Counted from the stretch's first letter, positions 24,233 to 33,235 are shown. The stretch: DNA of 64,000 nt from an uncultured Planococcus sp. (GCA_947493585.1 CANLRI010000001.1:496001-560000); one strand, 5' to 3'. Notes: generated by a model from the sequence alone, not told the origin. A program made the numbers and translations.

Positions 24233-26341
24233 ATGAAACCAGTAATTGTAGCCGAAAAGCCGAGCCAGGCGAAAGCGTATGGCGATGCATTCAAGACGGT
24301 GAAGCGGGAAGGCTATATGGAAGTGGCGCCGAATCCGATCTTTCCGGAAGGTGCGTTCATTACATGGGGCATCGGCCATCTCGTCGAACTCAAAGAGCCC
24401 AAAGCCTACGACCCGAAATGGGGCAAATGGTCGCTCGCGTCTTTGCCGATTCTGCCGACTGAATACCAATTCCAAGTAGCGCGCGGCAAATCGAAGCAAT
24501 TCAATATCATTAAGAAACTCCTGAAAGAAACCGATACCGTCATCAATGCCTGCGATGTGGACCGCGAAGGCTCAAATATTTTCTATAGCATCTACCGCCA
24601 AACCGGCGTGCGCGGCAAACAAATCAAACGGCTGTGGATCAATTCACTCGAAGTCGACGAAGTGCGCGAAGGCTTCCGCAATTTGCGCGACAATAAGGAA
24701 GACTTGCGCCTGTATGAGGAAGCGCGTGCGCGCCAAATCAGTGACTGGCTGGTTGGCATGAACGGCTCGCGGCTTTACTCGCTGCTGCTTCAAGAACGCG
24801 GCATCCACGAAGTCTTTGCGATTGGTCGCGTCCAGACGCCGACGGTATTTTTGATCTATCAGCGCGAAAAAGAAATCGAAGCCTTCAAACCCGAGCCGTT
24901 TTATGAAATCGAAGGCAAGTTCAAGGCGGCGAAAGGCAGCTATAAAGGAAAAGCGAAACTGAAAGCGAAAGAGCGCAAAAAAGCGGAAGAGCTCTTGACC
25001 GCTCACCAATTGACGGACGGTAAAGCGCAAGGCCATATTAAAGAATTGAAGACTGCGGAAAAGCATATCCCGCCGCAGCCGCTGCATTCCTTATCCAGCT
25101 TGCAGGCAACCGCTAACCGAAAATGGAAATACAGCCCGCAAAAAGTGCTCTCGGCGATGCAGAAGCTCTATGAGAAAAAACTTGTCAGTTATCCACGGAC
25201 TGATTCGAGACATATCACGTCTGCGGAATTTGGCTATTTGTCAGCTCAAGTGGAAAGCTACCAAAAGCTCATCGATGCACCGTTTCAGATTGCCTCGAAA
25301 ACGCCGAAAAAGCGTTTCGTCGATAATTCGAAAGTGCAGGAACACTATGCCATCATCCCAACGAAGAGCTTACCGACAGCCCGTAAATTAGAAGGTTTGC
25401 CGCAGGACGAACGAAATTTATACGAAGAAGTGATGCGCACGGCACTCGGCATGTTCCACAGGGATTACCGCTATGCCGAAACGAAAGTCGTGACTGATGT
25501 TAAAGGGCTCGAATTTCATACGACGGGCCGGACAGAGCTCGACAAAGGCTGGAAATCCTTATTTCCAACATCCAAAGAAGCGAAGCAGGATCCGCCGCTT
25601 CCCGAATTGGCCCTACATGAGCAAGTAGCGGCAGCAGTTGCCATTGTCGAAGGCATGACGACTCCGCCAAAGCCCTATACGGAAGGGCAGTTGATCGCCA
25701 TGATGAAAACCTGCGGGAAGTTCGCGGAAGACGTAGCCGACAGCGAAATCCTCAAGGAAGTCGAAGGGCTCGGGACGGAAGCGACGCGCAGCGGCATCAT
25801 TGAAACGATCAAACGCCATAATTATATCGAGGTAAAGAGAAACATCGTGTCAGTCACTGAAAAAGGGCGCATGCTCTGCCAGGCAATCGAAGGAAATTTG
25901 CTGTCGAGTCCATCGATGACCGCAAAATGGGAAAGTTATTTGAAGAAAATTGGCAAAGGTGAAGGTTCGTCGGAAGTGTTTCTCGCCACCATCGGTAAAT
26001 TTATCGAGAAACTGCTTCAGGATGTGCCCGAGCAATTGCGCAGCAACGGCATGCCCGATCAGATGCCGGCATTGCAAGGAACGGAAATTGCGGTATGCCC
26101 GCGCTGCCGGAAAGGATCGATTGTTTCCCGCAGGGGCTCGTATGGCTGTACTGAACATGCCAATGGCTGCAAGCAGTCGTTCCCTTCAGTGTTTTTGAAA
26201 AAAAGACTAACGGCTAAACATATCGAATACTTATGTACCAGAGGAAAAACCCCTGTCATTAAAGGATTCGTTTCAAAGAATGGCAAAAAGTTCAACGCCA
26301 GCTTAGAGTTGGAAGAAGGCAAATTGAAAATGAAGTTTTGA
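24233..26341 (+). CDS. topB: DNA topoisomerase III
   Basis: A 702-residue type IA topoisomerase that relaxes and decatenates DNA, acting with RecQ-type helicases. N-terminal Toprim domain (VIVAEKPSQAKAY, acidic DVDREG), helix EEARARQISDWLVGMNGSRL, and the catalytic Tyr at about residue 320 in SYPRTDSRHIT. The tail has one topoisomerase zinc ribbon (CPRCRKGSIVSRRG...C) and a basic end. Start 24233 is set by AAAGGAAG; a longer frame from 24200 lacks a site. Confidence 0.93.
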   Translation: MKPVIVAEKPSQAKAYGDAFKTVKREGYMEVAPNPIFPEGAFITWGIGHLVELKEPKAYDPKWGKWSLASLPILPTEYQFQVARGKSKQFNIIKKLLKETDTVINACDVDREGSNIFYSIYRQTGVRGKQIKRLWINSLEVDEVREGFRNLRDNKEDLRLYEEARARQISDWLVGMNGSRLYSLLLQERGIHEVFAIGRVQTPTVFLIYQREKEIEAFKPEPFYEIEGKFKAAKGSYKGKAKLKAKERKKAEELLTAHQLTDGKAQGHIKELKTAEKHIPPQPLHSLSSLQATANRKWKYSPQKVLSAMQKLYEKKLVSYPRTDSRHITSAEFGYLSAQVESYQKLIDAPFQIASKTPKKRFVDNSKVQEHYAIIPTKSLPTARKLEGLPQDERNLYEEVMRTALGMFHRDYRYAETKVVTDVKGLEFHTTGRTELDKGWKSLFPTSKEAKQDPPLPELALHEQVAAAVAIVEGMTTPPKPYTEGQLIAMMKTCGKFAEDVADSEILKEVEGLGTEATRSGIIETIKRHNYIEVKRNIVSVTEKGRMLCQAIEGNLLSSPSMTAKWESYLKKIGKGEGSSEVFLATIGKFIEKLLQDVPEQLRSNGMPDQMPALQGTEIAVCPRCRKGSIVSRRGSYGCTEHANGCKQSFPSVFLKKRLTAKHIEYLCTRGKTPVIKGFVSKNGKKFNASLELEEGKLKMKF

Positions 26342-26377
26342 TATTTCCCAGGAAATGCACAGGAAGGAGAATCACTG

Positions 26378-26584
26378 ATGAGAAAAATGACGATATTTGT
26401 AACGGAAGCGAAATCACAACGCCCCATTCGCGAACTAGAGGATTTACTGCTGAAAGAGCCAGGCGTTGAGCGGGCTTTGGTGAACGTAGCAGATGGCGAA
26501 GTCAAACTGGAGCTGGACGAAACGAAGGTTAAAGAAAGCCAGATTATCCAACTCATCACAGAAGCGGGATTTCACGTGGAGTGA
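26378..26584 (+). CDS. HMA-like small protein lacking the metal-binding CxxC
   Basis: A 68-residue protein with the spacing and pattern of a heavy-metal-associated domain (TIFVTEA...REIEDLLLKEPGVERALVNVADGEVKLELDE type), but the loop that would hold CxxC reads AKSQRP, with no cysteine anywhere. It therefore keeps the fold without the metal site. A good AAGGAGAATCACTG site supports translation; it follows topB by 36 bases and may be co-transcribed. Confidence 0.6.
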   Translation: MRKMTIFVTEAKSQRPIRELEDLLLKEPGVERALVNVADGEVKLELDETKVKESQIIQLITEAGFHVE

Positions 26585-26683
26585 TTTCTTTGCTACAGAG
26601 TGTCTATTCCTGTACAATAGGAATCATTGGAAAGCAATACTGCATATAATAGGTCAAATGCCGCGGACTATAGCGCCGGAGGC

Positions 26684-26733
26684 AAAGCCGAAAAGATCCC
26701 TTTAGTCTCAAAAGGATCTTTTCGGCTTTTTTT
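26684..26733 (+). terminator. Terminator
   Basis: Sixteen-bp arms starting AAAGCCGAAAAGATCC with the exact complement and a T run; ends the topB unit ahead of the next small gene. Confidence 0.9.
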
Positions 26734-26751
26734 ATAGGGGGGGAAGCAGTA

Positions 26752-26943
26752 ATGGGTTATTTTGTAGATCATCGAACGAAAAAAATCCATCATAGCCAGT
26801 TTGCAGGAGATAGCTGCGGCTTTTTGCAAACGCCTATAGATCAAAGGGAGTTTACCGATAAACTGGAGTATGTGGAGAAGTTGGCAGAAAAGGAATATGA
26901 ACATTGCCCGTATTGCCAAACTGCACAATCTACTGTTGGTTAA
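26752..26943 (+). CDS. Small CPYC-containing protein, unknown function
   Basis: A 63-residue hydrophilic protein with Cys22 and a C-terminal CPYC pair. I do not recognise the family. The spacing is too small for a full zinc finger unless Cys22 and a His (HHSQ) complete the site. AGGGGGGGAAGCAGTA precedes the ATG and a hairpin follows within ten bases. The promoter must lie within or before the terminator at 26684-26733, so expression may depend on read-through. Confidence 0.55.
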   Translation: MGYFVDHRTKKIHHSQFAGDSCGFLQTPIDQREFTDKLEYVEKLAEKEYEHCPYCQTAQSTVG

Positions 26944-26952
26944 ATGAGCTAG

Positions 26953-26980
26953 AAAAAAGCCGCCTGCTTGGCGGCTTTTT
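26953..26980. terminator. Bidirectional terminator
   Basis: AAAAAGCCGCC and GGCGGCTTTTT arms with a 5-base loop, between convergent genes. Confidence 0.9.
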
Positions 26981-26984
26981 CATT

Positions 26985-27689
26985 TTAAGAATGTTTATTC
27001 GGTTCGAGCAGTACGAGAATATAACTAGTGTCCTTCGAAAATTCCCAATCAAGAAAAATTTCGCGGATGTCTCGTTTGAGCAATTCGGGAAACGGGGTTT
27101 CCTGCAACAGCAATCGTTTTTCAAGTGGCCGTTTTACTTGTTTTAGTTCTTCGGCCAATCCATTTCGAATCAACTCACGTTCAATCTCTACCAAGAAGCC
27201 TGTCCGTTCGATTAATAAGGAACGGTCGTTCAACCAGAACAATTCGGTGTTTTCGGGTTTTTTTTCGGCTTTCCGGCTGGCTGCTACGACTGAATCGTGC
27301 AGCGCTTCTTGCGTCGCGTCAGATTGCCAGTCGAATCCATCTGCAGCGTCCCGGTTTTCCATGACGCCGATGAGCGTGCCTGTCTGATTTTCGAGATGCC
27401 AATCGGAATAAATCGATTCGACTTTTTCGCCTGAAGCACGGGAGAAGGCATCGCAAATATCTGGTTTCAGTTCTTCGATCAGCAAATGGCGGATCTCCAT
27501 CACGCGCTTGAACTCGTTTTTCTTTAGCAGGATTTTTTCTGTCGGGCTTAGGAATCCTCTAAGATGGACGATAACAAAGGGGGATTTCACAATAACGAAT
27601 ACAGATGTCGGGCCTTTTCCGAAGTGTTCACGGATGACGGTTGAAATATAGCCGCCGATTTCGCTTTGCATGGTTTTGGCATTCTGCAA
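26985..27689 (-). CDS. DUF2294 (Na-translocating-domain-like) protein
   Basis: A 234-residue protein with the DUF2294 pattern GKGPTSVFVIVKSPFVIVHLRGFLSPTEKILLK in the first half and a looser second copy after about residue 120. The function is unknown. The start is TTG 27689, because GGAGGAGATCCAT precedes it; the first ATG, 18 bases later, is too far from that site. Confidence 0.78.
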   Translation of the reverse strand: MQNAKTMQSEIGGYISTVIREHFGKGPTSVFVIVKSPFVIVHLRGFLSPTEKILLKKNEFKRVMEIRHLLIEELKPDICDAFSRASGEKVESIYSDWHLENQTGTLIGVMENRDAADGFDWQSDATQEALHDSVVAASRKAEKKPENTELFWLNDRSLLIERTGFLVEIERELIRNGLAEELKQVKRPLEKRLLLQETPFPELLKRDIREIFLDWEFSKDTSYILVLLEPNKHS

Positions 27690-27769
27690 ATGGATCTCCT
27701 CCTTAGAAAATGTAATGTGTGCGCCGGTGCTTATTCATTTTGTGCACATTGTACCGAGCAGCCATTCAC

Positions 27770-27795
27770 GATTAAGTGGCTGGCAGAGCGGGTAT
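27770..27795 (+). promoter_or_regulatory. SigB-type promoter of the DUF2243 gene
   Basis: GATTAA (27770-27775), 14-bp spacer, GGGTAT (27790-27795). The -10 is a perfect SigB box and the -35 differs from GTTTAA in one base. Confidence 0.55.
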
Positions 27796-27839
27796 AAATG
27801 GGAAATGGATATGAACGGAACTTAAAAGGGGTGGGGCGA

Positions 27840-28325
27840 ATGGTTTCGGCAGAACGCAAGAAAGATCTTACGACAGCAAGAAACCGGCGCGTCCACACGT
27901 CCCGGAATTTTTGGGCAGGCTTATTATTCGGAGCCGGGATGTTTTCCGTGCTCGAGCAAAGCATTTTTCATTTTTTCTTGCAATGGCATCATTTTTACGA
28001 AGGCAATGGCCCTCAAGCAATTTTGACAGGGGAAGGGATTTATCAAGTCATTGGCTGGGCGTTGACAGTTTTGTCGCTCTGGATCGCTGCGGATTTGGCC
28101 AGGCGAAAAGCTTTTTGGCCAGCGCGCTTTTTAGGAAGCGCGTTGATCGGTGGCGGCGTGCTGCTGATATTTGACAGTTTGGTGTTCCGCCTGCTGTTGA
28201 ATCTCCATACAGTCAGGGACACAGGCGACACGGTCTTCTATGAATCGCTATGGCTTGGAACAGCTGCTTTTTTATTTTTGCTAGGCTGGCCAGTTTTGCG
28301 CAACGCCTCAAAAGATGGTGATTAA
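27840..28325 (+). CDS. DUF2243 membrane protein
   Basis: A 161-residue protein with four hydrophobic helices after a charged N-terminus. Family signature: GAGMFSVLEQSIFHFFLQWHHFY with several His that could bind metal or haem. The start at 27840 is preferred because AAGGGGTGG lies just upstream; the frame is open back to 27798. A SigB-like promoter 45 bases upstream suggests stress control. Function unknown. Confidence 0.8.
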   Translation: MVSAERKKDLTTARNRRVHTSRNFWAGLLFGAGMFSVLEQSIFHFFLQWHHFYEGNGPQAILTGEGIYQVIGWALTVLSLWIAADLARRKAFWPARFLGSALIGGGVLLIFDSLVFRLLLNLHTVRDTGDTVFYESLWLGTAAFLFLLGWPVLRNASKDGD

Positions 28326-28345
28326 TCTTCTCTTGTTACTATACC

Positions 28346-28930
28346 CTAATTTTCATATTTCCCCTTCAATGGGACAAAACGGACAGCCTCAAGCGCTGTC
28401 TTTTCCAATTTTCCCTCGCTCGTTTTGTCGATAGCGAGAAGATCTTGGCTGTACTGACTGCCGACGGGAATTAACATGCGGCCGCCGTCTGCCAATTGGT
28501 CTACCAATTCTTTTGGAATCTCTGAAGCAGCAGCGGTGACGATGATCCGGTCATACGGCGCATGTTCAGGCCACCCGAGGCTGCCATCTCCCAGCAAAAA
28601 TGTGATATTTTTGAACCTTTTCGCTGTAAGCCGTTTCTTTGCGCTCTCAGCTAGCTGCGGAATCTTTTCGACCGTATAGACTTCATTCGAAAAGGCTGCC
28701 AGGATCGCTGTTTGGAAACCGGACCCTGTACCGATCTCCAGCACTTTGTGATGTTCTTCGAGATCAAGGGCAATCGTCATTTCCAACACGAGTGAAGGCT
28801 GTGAAATCGTCTGGCCATATCCAATCGGCAAAGCTTCGTCGCGCTCGGCATCCTGCTGGTGGCGATCCATGAACGAACGGCGGTCGAGTGAGCGGAAATA
28901 AGCGGTGATGTCCTGTTTACGCGCAGTCAT
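28346..28930 (-). CDS. pcm: Protein-L-isoaspartate O-methyltransferase
   Basis: A 194-residue SAM-dependent methyltransferase that starts repair of isoaspartyl damage in proteins. Motif I is VLEIGTGSGFQTAILA; the family stretch GYGQTISQPSLV precedes it and DRIIVTAAASEIPKELVDQL follows. The start at 28930 has AGGTG at proper distance. It is divergent from msrA, another protein-repair enzyme, over a 107-base gap, which suggests shared regulation. Confidence 0.9.
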   Translation of the reverse strand: MTARKQDITAYFRSLDRRSFMDRHQQDAERDEALPIGYGQTISQPSLVLEMTIALDLEEHHKVLEIGTGSGFQTAILAAFSNEVYTVEKIPQLAESAKKRLTAKRFKNITFLLGDGSLGWPEHAPYDRIIVTAAASEIPKELVDQLADGGRMLIPVGSQYSQDLLAIDKTSEGKLEKTALEAVRFVPLKGKYEN

Positions 28931-29037
28931 GCAGATACACCTGCTTTCGTTCGATTTGTATTGTGGATTCCTTACTACTATCATAATTAAAAATAGCCCG
29001 AAGCACAAAGGGCGGCTCTTAAGGAGAGGAACTGGAT

Positions 29038-29709
29038 ATGGAGAGTTTTATCATTTCAAGGCTGGAACAAGATTTGCCAGACACGGAAAAGCTCGAAACC
29101 GCAACCTTCGGGATGGGGTGCTTTTGGAGTCCGGATGCTCAGTTTGGTGCATCGCCCGGCGTGATCCGGACACGGACCGGCTATGCAGGCGGCACTTCGG
29201 ACAATCCGACATACCGGCAGATGGGAGACCATACAGAAACCATCCAAGTGGAATTTGATCCCGGGCAGATTCGTTTTGAAGAAATCGTGAAGGAATTTTG
29301 GCGCAGCCATTACCCGAACCGCGACGCTTATAAGGGGCGCCAATATATTTCCTTGATGTTTTGGCAGTCTGAAGAGCAAAAGCACATCCTAGAGAAACTG
29401 AAGAAAGAAAAAGAACAGCAACTGAATGAGCCGGTCGAAACGGAGATTCGGCCGTTCGACGGATTTACGGAAGCGGAGGAGCGCCATCAGAAATATTATT
29501 TGAAGCGCTATCCGAAAGCGCTCGAACAATTGGCTGAACTTTATCCCGATACGGGTCTACTGACGCAATCGACTTTCGCTGCCCGGCTGAACGGATTCGT
29601 CAAAGGCTTCGGCAGCCGCCAGCAATTGCTGGAGGAAATCAGTGGATGGCCGATCGCTAAAGAACATCGGGATGCTCTTCGGCAACTGCTGCTAAAGCTG
29701 AAATGGTGA
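29038..29709 (+). CDS. msrA: Peptide methionine-S-sulfoxide reductase
   Basis: A 223-residue MsrA that reduces methionine-S-sulfoxide in proteins. Catalytic Cys28 is in MGCFWSPDAQFG, and family blocks GVIRTRTGYAGGTSDNPTYRQMGDHTE, EFWRSHYPNRD and QYISLMFW follow. There is no other cysteine in the chain, so a resolving Cys is missing and regeneration must use an outside thiol. It is longer than usual, with about 45 extra C-terminal residues (LLTQSTFAARLNGFVKGFGS). AAGGAGAGG is the ribosome site. Confidence 0.9.
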   Translation: MESFIISRLEQDLPDTEKLETATFGMGCFWSPDAQFGASPGVIRTRTGYAGGTSDNPTYRQMGDHTETIQVEFDPGQIRFEEIVKEFWRSHYPNRDAYKGRQYISLMFWQSEEQKHILEKLKKEKEQQLNEPVETEIRPFDGFTEAEERHQKYYLKRYPKALEQLAELYPDTGLLTQSTFAARLNGFVKGFGSRQQLLEEISGWPIAKEHRDALRQLLLKLKW

Positions 29710-29724
29710 ATCAATGATTGCTGT

Positions 29725-29750
29725 AGGACCGCTGATGGCGGTCCTTTTTT
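29725..29750 (+). terminator. Terminator after msrA
   Basis: AGGACCGC and GCGGTCCT arms followed by a T run. Confidence 0.88.
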
Positions 29751-29825
29751 ATGCAACAAATGCAGGGAGAGCAGGCAGACGCAGCGAAATAACAACAGAG
29801 GAAAAAGAAGGGCAGGGGAAAGAAC

Positions 29826-30026
29826 ATGGACATGGTGGATGAACGCACAATTCTATTGGTGCTGCCTATTCTGGTTTTGCAGATCGCATTAATGATATTC
29901 GCATTAGTGGATTTGATCAGAAACCCGAATCCGAACGGGCCGAAATGGATGTGGGCAGCGATCATCGTCTTGGTGAATATCATCGGGCCGATTCTGTACT
30001 TTGTCATAGGGAGGCGGAATTATTGA
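29826..30026 (+). CDS. PLDc_N-type small membrane protein (YxlE-like)
   Basis: A 66-residue protein with two helices and the PLDc_N pattern FALVDLIRNPNPNGPKWMWAAIIVLVNIIGPILYFVIGR. In B. subtilis YxlE is encoded with the ABC exporter YxlFG in the sigY operon and acts as a negative regulator. Here no sigma factor is beside it, but the exporter pair follows with a 4-base overlap. Confidence 0.85.
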   Translation: MDMVDERTILLVLPILVLQIALMIFALVDLIRNPNPNGPKWMWAAIIVLVNIIGPILYFVIGRRNY

Positions 30027-30904
30027 ACGTATTGGAAGTCAGGTCATTATCAAAGCGCTTCGGCACCGAACAAGCAGTGGACGGATTGGGCTTTGAACTT
30101 ACAGAAGGCAGTGCGACGGCATTGATTGGGCCAAACGGTGCCGGGAAGACTACGACGCTGTCGATGCTTGCTGGGCTGTTGGAAGCGACCACAGGAGAAA
30201 TCCAGCGCAAGAAAAACTTATCGATCGGCTTTTTGCCGCAATATCCGCGATTCTTTCCCTGGCTCACGGCTTTGGAGTTTACGGAAATGGCCGCTAAGCT
30301 GAGCGGTGTCGATTCGAAAAAAGCCCGCCAGCAGGCAGAACGGACATTGGGGTTTGTGGGTCTTAGCCAAGTGGCCAATAAGAAAATCGGCGGTTTTTCA
30401 GGAGGCATGAAGCAGCGGCTCGGATTGGCGCAGGCGATGGTGCACCAGCCGAGCCTGCTGCTTTTGGACGAACCGATTTCTTCCTTGGACCCGACTGGGC
30501 GGAGAGAAGTGATGGAACTATTGAAATCATTGCTCGGGCAAACGACGATTCTTTACTCCACCCATATTTTGAACGATGCCGAAGAAATGACGGACCAGCT
30601 ATTGTTTATGCAGAATGGGCGCTTGGTGGAACAGGGTTCTCTGAGTCAGGTGCGCAGCCGTTATGCAGACCCGCAAATTCGGATTCGCTTTGAAAACACT
30701 AACGCTGCGGAACGGTTTGTGCGGGAATCGCCTTGGCCAGCTGCCTTTAAGAGCACCTCAGCCATTATTCCTATAGAAGCGGAGGGGCCAACCATGGAGG
30801 ACGTGTTCCGCTTCCTGTCGGTCAAGAGCCTGCCGGTTGTCGGGGTCGAGCGAGAGACCGCCAGCCTGGAAGATATTTTCCTGAAGGTGGTGGCAGGGAA
30901 ATGA
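30023..30904 (+). CDS. ABC transporter ATP-binding protein (YxlF-like)
   Basis: A 293-residue ATPase: Walker A GPNGAGKTTT, Q-loop FLPQYP, signature FSGGMKQRL, Walker B LLLLDEPISSLDP and switch His in STHILND. A C-terminal extension of about 80 residues is typical of exporters. The start is TTG 30023 overlapping the stop of the previous gene, with GGGAGGCGG upstream. The substrate is unknown; ABC-2 exporters of this kind handle peptides, drugs or envelope components. Confidence 0.9.
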   Translation: MNVLEVRSLSKRFGTEQAVDGLGFELTEGSATALIGPNGAGKTTTLSMLAGLLEATTGEIQRKKNLSIGFLPQYPRFFPWLTALEFTEMAAKLSGVDSKKARQQAERTLGFVGLSQVANKKIGGFSGGMKQRLGLAQAMVHQPSLLLLDEPISSLDPTGRREVMELLKSLLGQTTILYSTHILNDAEEMTDQLLFMQNGRLVEQGSLSQVRSRYADPQIRIRFENTNAAERFVRESPWPAAFKSTSAIIPIEAEGPTMEDVFRFLSVKSLPVVGVERETASLEDIFLKVVAGK

Positions 30905-31686
30905 AACAATTTTCGACACTGCTATTGAAGGAATGGCGTGAGAACCTGCGCAATTATAAGGTATTCTGGATTCCCGTCGTCTTCATTCTGTTGGGCGTCA
31001 CAGAACCTTTATCAAATTATTACCTTCCTCAGATTCTCGATGCGACAGGCGGTTTGCCAGACGGTGCCGTCATCGAACTGCCAGATCCTGAACCCGAACA
31101 ATTACTGGTGGCAGTCATGGGTCAATTTCAGCTGATTGGCATGCTTGTTCTCGTTCTCGCTTATATGGGCAGTATTGCTGGCGAGCGTAGAAATGGAACG
31201 GCCACTCTTTTATATGTACGGCCTTTATCGTATGTATCCTATTTTCTCAGCAAATGGCTGATGGCTTCCATCGTGGCATTGATCAGCGTGTGGGCTGGCT
31301 TTTTGGCAGGTTATTATTACACCGCTGTGCTGTTTTCAGCGGTGCCGTTCGGAGAGTTCGTGGCGTTTGCGGCGACTTATAGCTTATGGATGGTGCTAGT
31401 CGTCACCTTGATTTTATTCGCGAGTGCGGCTATGCCGAATGCGGGCTTGGCTGCTGGGTTGACGCTTGCCGCATTGCTTATTCTACAGCTTGTTGACAGC
31501 CTGTTCGGCAGTCGCTGGGAATGGTCGCCGTTAAAGCTTCCGAATTATGCGGCATCCTTCCTGGATATCGGGCCAGATGCGACAGCGCTGACCTGGACGC
31601 TCGCCGTCTCGCTTGTATGCCTGATAGGACTGGCGGCACTGGGCATTTGGTTTTCGAAAAGAAACCGTGCAAAAACGAAAGTGTAG
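30901..31686 (+). CDS. ABC-2 type transporter permease (YxlG-like)
   Basis: A 261-residue permease with six hydrophobic helices; the first loop faces outside. It begins LLKEWRENLRNYKVFWIPVVF, typical for ABC-2 permeases, and overlaps the ATPase gene by 4 bases. Third gene of the exporter operon. Confidence 0.88.
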   Translation: MKQFSTLLLKEWRENLRNYKVFWIPVVFILLGVTEPLSNYYLPQILDATGGLPDGAVIELPDPEPEQLLVAVMGQFQLIGMLVLVLAYMGSIAGERRNGTATLLYVRPLSYVSYFLSKWLMASIVALISVWAGFLAGYYYTAVLFSAVPFGEFVAFAATYSLWMVLVVTLILFASAAMPNAGLAAGLTLAALLILQLVDSLFGSRWEWSPLKLPNYAASFLDIGPDATALTWTLAVSLVCLIGLAALGIWFSKRNRAKTKV

Positions 31687-31720
31687 AAGCAATCAGCTGC
31701 GTTAGCTGATTGCTTTTCTT
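31687..31720 (+). terminator. Terminator of ABC exporter operon
   Basis: AAGCAATCAGCT and AGCTGATTGCTT arms, then a T-rich run. Confidence 0.88.
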
Positions 31721-31894
31721 TTGGGTGAATGCTGGTAGAATAAGAACAGGATTTGGCGCAGCGCTAATGAACTTTCATGCTGCAGTGGAATTTCCGTTCT
31801 GTGCAGGCCATTCCAGCGAAAAGGCTATGCTTGCCAAACCGGGACTCGTACACAATGGACACACGGGCCATACTAATGAATTGAGGAATAGAAT

Positions 31895-32722
31895 ATGAAG
31901 AAACTGATCGCATTGATTTTTGTGGCATTGCTCCTGCTGGGGTTTGCCTGGGTCAATAATAACTGGATTGTCACGACCGAATATTCGGTCCAATCGGAAA
32001 AAGTGCCGGATGCATTTGCCGGCAAACGCATCGTCCAAGTATCGGACCTTCACAATGCTGAATTTGGAGACCAACAGCAATCCCTGTTGGATAAAGTCGA
32101 AGCGGCAAATCCCGATGTTATTTTCATTACCGGAGATTTGATCGACAGTGACCGCTACGATTTAGAGAGAAGCTTGGCAGCTGTCGACGGGCTGGTGGAG
32201 ATGAGCGAAGTGTATTATGTCATCGGCAACCACGAAGTGTCATCGAACCGGCTGGATGATGAAATCGTTCCTGCCCTTGAAGAACGCGGTGTAGAAGTGC
32301 TGCGCAATCGCTCGGTTATGTGGGAGCAGGACGGGGAAGCAATACAAATTGCAGGTATCGACGATCCGCTAATGGATATCTATCTTCATGAAGAGGAGTT
32401 TACACGCAATAGCATCGCAGAAGCCGGGCTTAACGACGCGTTTACCTTGCTGCTTGCCCATCGGCCTGAACAATTGGAGACTTACGCAAGCGAAGGCATC
32501 GATGTCGTTTTTGCCGGCCATGCACATGGCGGCCAGATTCGCATTCCGGGGCTCGGCGGCTTGATCGCCCCGGGGCAAGGCTGGTTTCCGGGCATGACAG
32601 AAGGCGTCTTCGAATCAGGGGACACGCAGCTGGTATTGAGTCGGGGCCTTGGGAATAGCGGGTTTCCGCTGCGCGTTTTCAATTTGCCCGAAGTCGTGGT
32701 CGTAACGTTAGAGAATGAATAA
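31895..32722 (+). CDS. Membrane-anchored metallophosphoesterase (YkuE/YaeI-like)
   Basis: A 275-residue calcineurin-type phosphoesterase with an N-terminal membrane anchor (residues 2-20). Metal motifs are complete: VSDLHNAEFG, ITGDLID, IGNHEV, LLAHRPE and FAGHAHGGQ. Relatives in E. coli (YaeI) and Bacillus act on lipid-linked phosphates outside the membrane. GAGGAATAGAAT precedes the start. A GNAT gene follows after 23 bases. Confidence 0.88.
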   Translation: MKKLIALIFVALLLLGFAWVNNNWIVTTEYSVQSEKVPDAFAGKRIVQVSDLHNAEFGDQQQSLLDKVEAANPDVIFITGDLIDSDRYDLERSLAAVDGLVEMSEVYYVIGNHEVSSNRLDDEIVPALEERGVEVLRNRSVMWEQDGEAIQIAGIDDPLMDIYLHEEEFTRNSIAEAGLNDAFTLLLAHRPEQLETYASEGIDVVFAGHAHGGQIRIPGLGGLIAPGQGWFPGMTEGVFESGDTQLVLSRGLGNSGFPLRVFNLPEVVVVTLENE

Positions 32723-32745
32723 CTAGTGTAGGGGGACCGATTTTC

Positions 32746-33225
32746 GTGATTAGAAAAAGTGAAGTGACGCTGCATTGCTATACCAAAAGAACAGATGTGT
32801 CCTATAATCTCCCGGCGGACCAGCAGGAATTCACCATGATGCCGCAGGACCTCATCAAGCGGGATGCGGGGAATCCGGAAAAGCATCTAATCGTCATCCG
32901 CGCACGCGGCGAAGTGGCCGGATTTTTCGAGCTCGATGAATCGGAGGATCGGAAACGCTATTCCGATAACCCGAAAGCCTTGCTTTTGCGCGGTTATTCC
33001 GTCAATCCGAAATTTCAAGGGCGCGGCATTGCGACCGGCTCTCTTGAAGCTTTGCCCGCTTTTCTGCAAAAAGAATTTGAAACCTTTGACGAGATCGTGC
33101 TAGGCGTCAACGCACGTAATACCGCAGCCCAGAACCTCTACAAAAAAGCTGGATTTGAAGATACCGGACGGAGAGTCATGGGCAAAAAAGGCGAGCAATT
33201 CGCAATGTGCCTGAAAGTGAAATGA
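32746..33225 (+). CDS. GNAT family N-acetyltransferase
   Basis: A 159-residue GNAT acetyltransferase. The acetyl-CoA loop is NPKFQGRGIATGSL and the C-terminal motif B is NARNTAAQNLYKKAGFEDTGRRV. The start is GTG 32746 with AGGGGGACC upstream. The acceptor cannot be told. Probably co-transcribed with the preceding phosphoesterase. Confidence 0.85.
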   Translation: MIRKSEVTLHCYTKRTDVSYNLPADQQEFTMMPQDLIKRDAGNPEKHLIVIRARGEVAGFFELDESEDRKRYSDNPKALLLRGYSVNPKFQGRGIATGSLEALPAFLQKEFETFDEIVLGVNARNTAAQNLYKKAGFEDTGRRVMGKKGEQFAMCLKVK

Positions 33226-33235
33226 TTCATACAAA

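Noticed and set aside
31721..31894. Open frame of 62 codons between ABC permease and phosphoesterase genes
   Set aside because: No ribosome site and no family resemblance; more likely a promoter and leader region.
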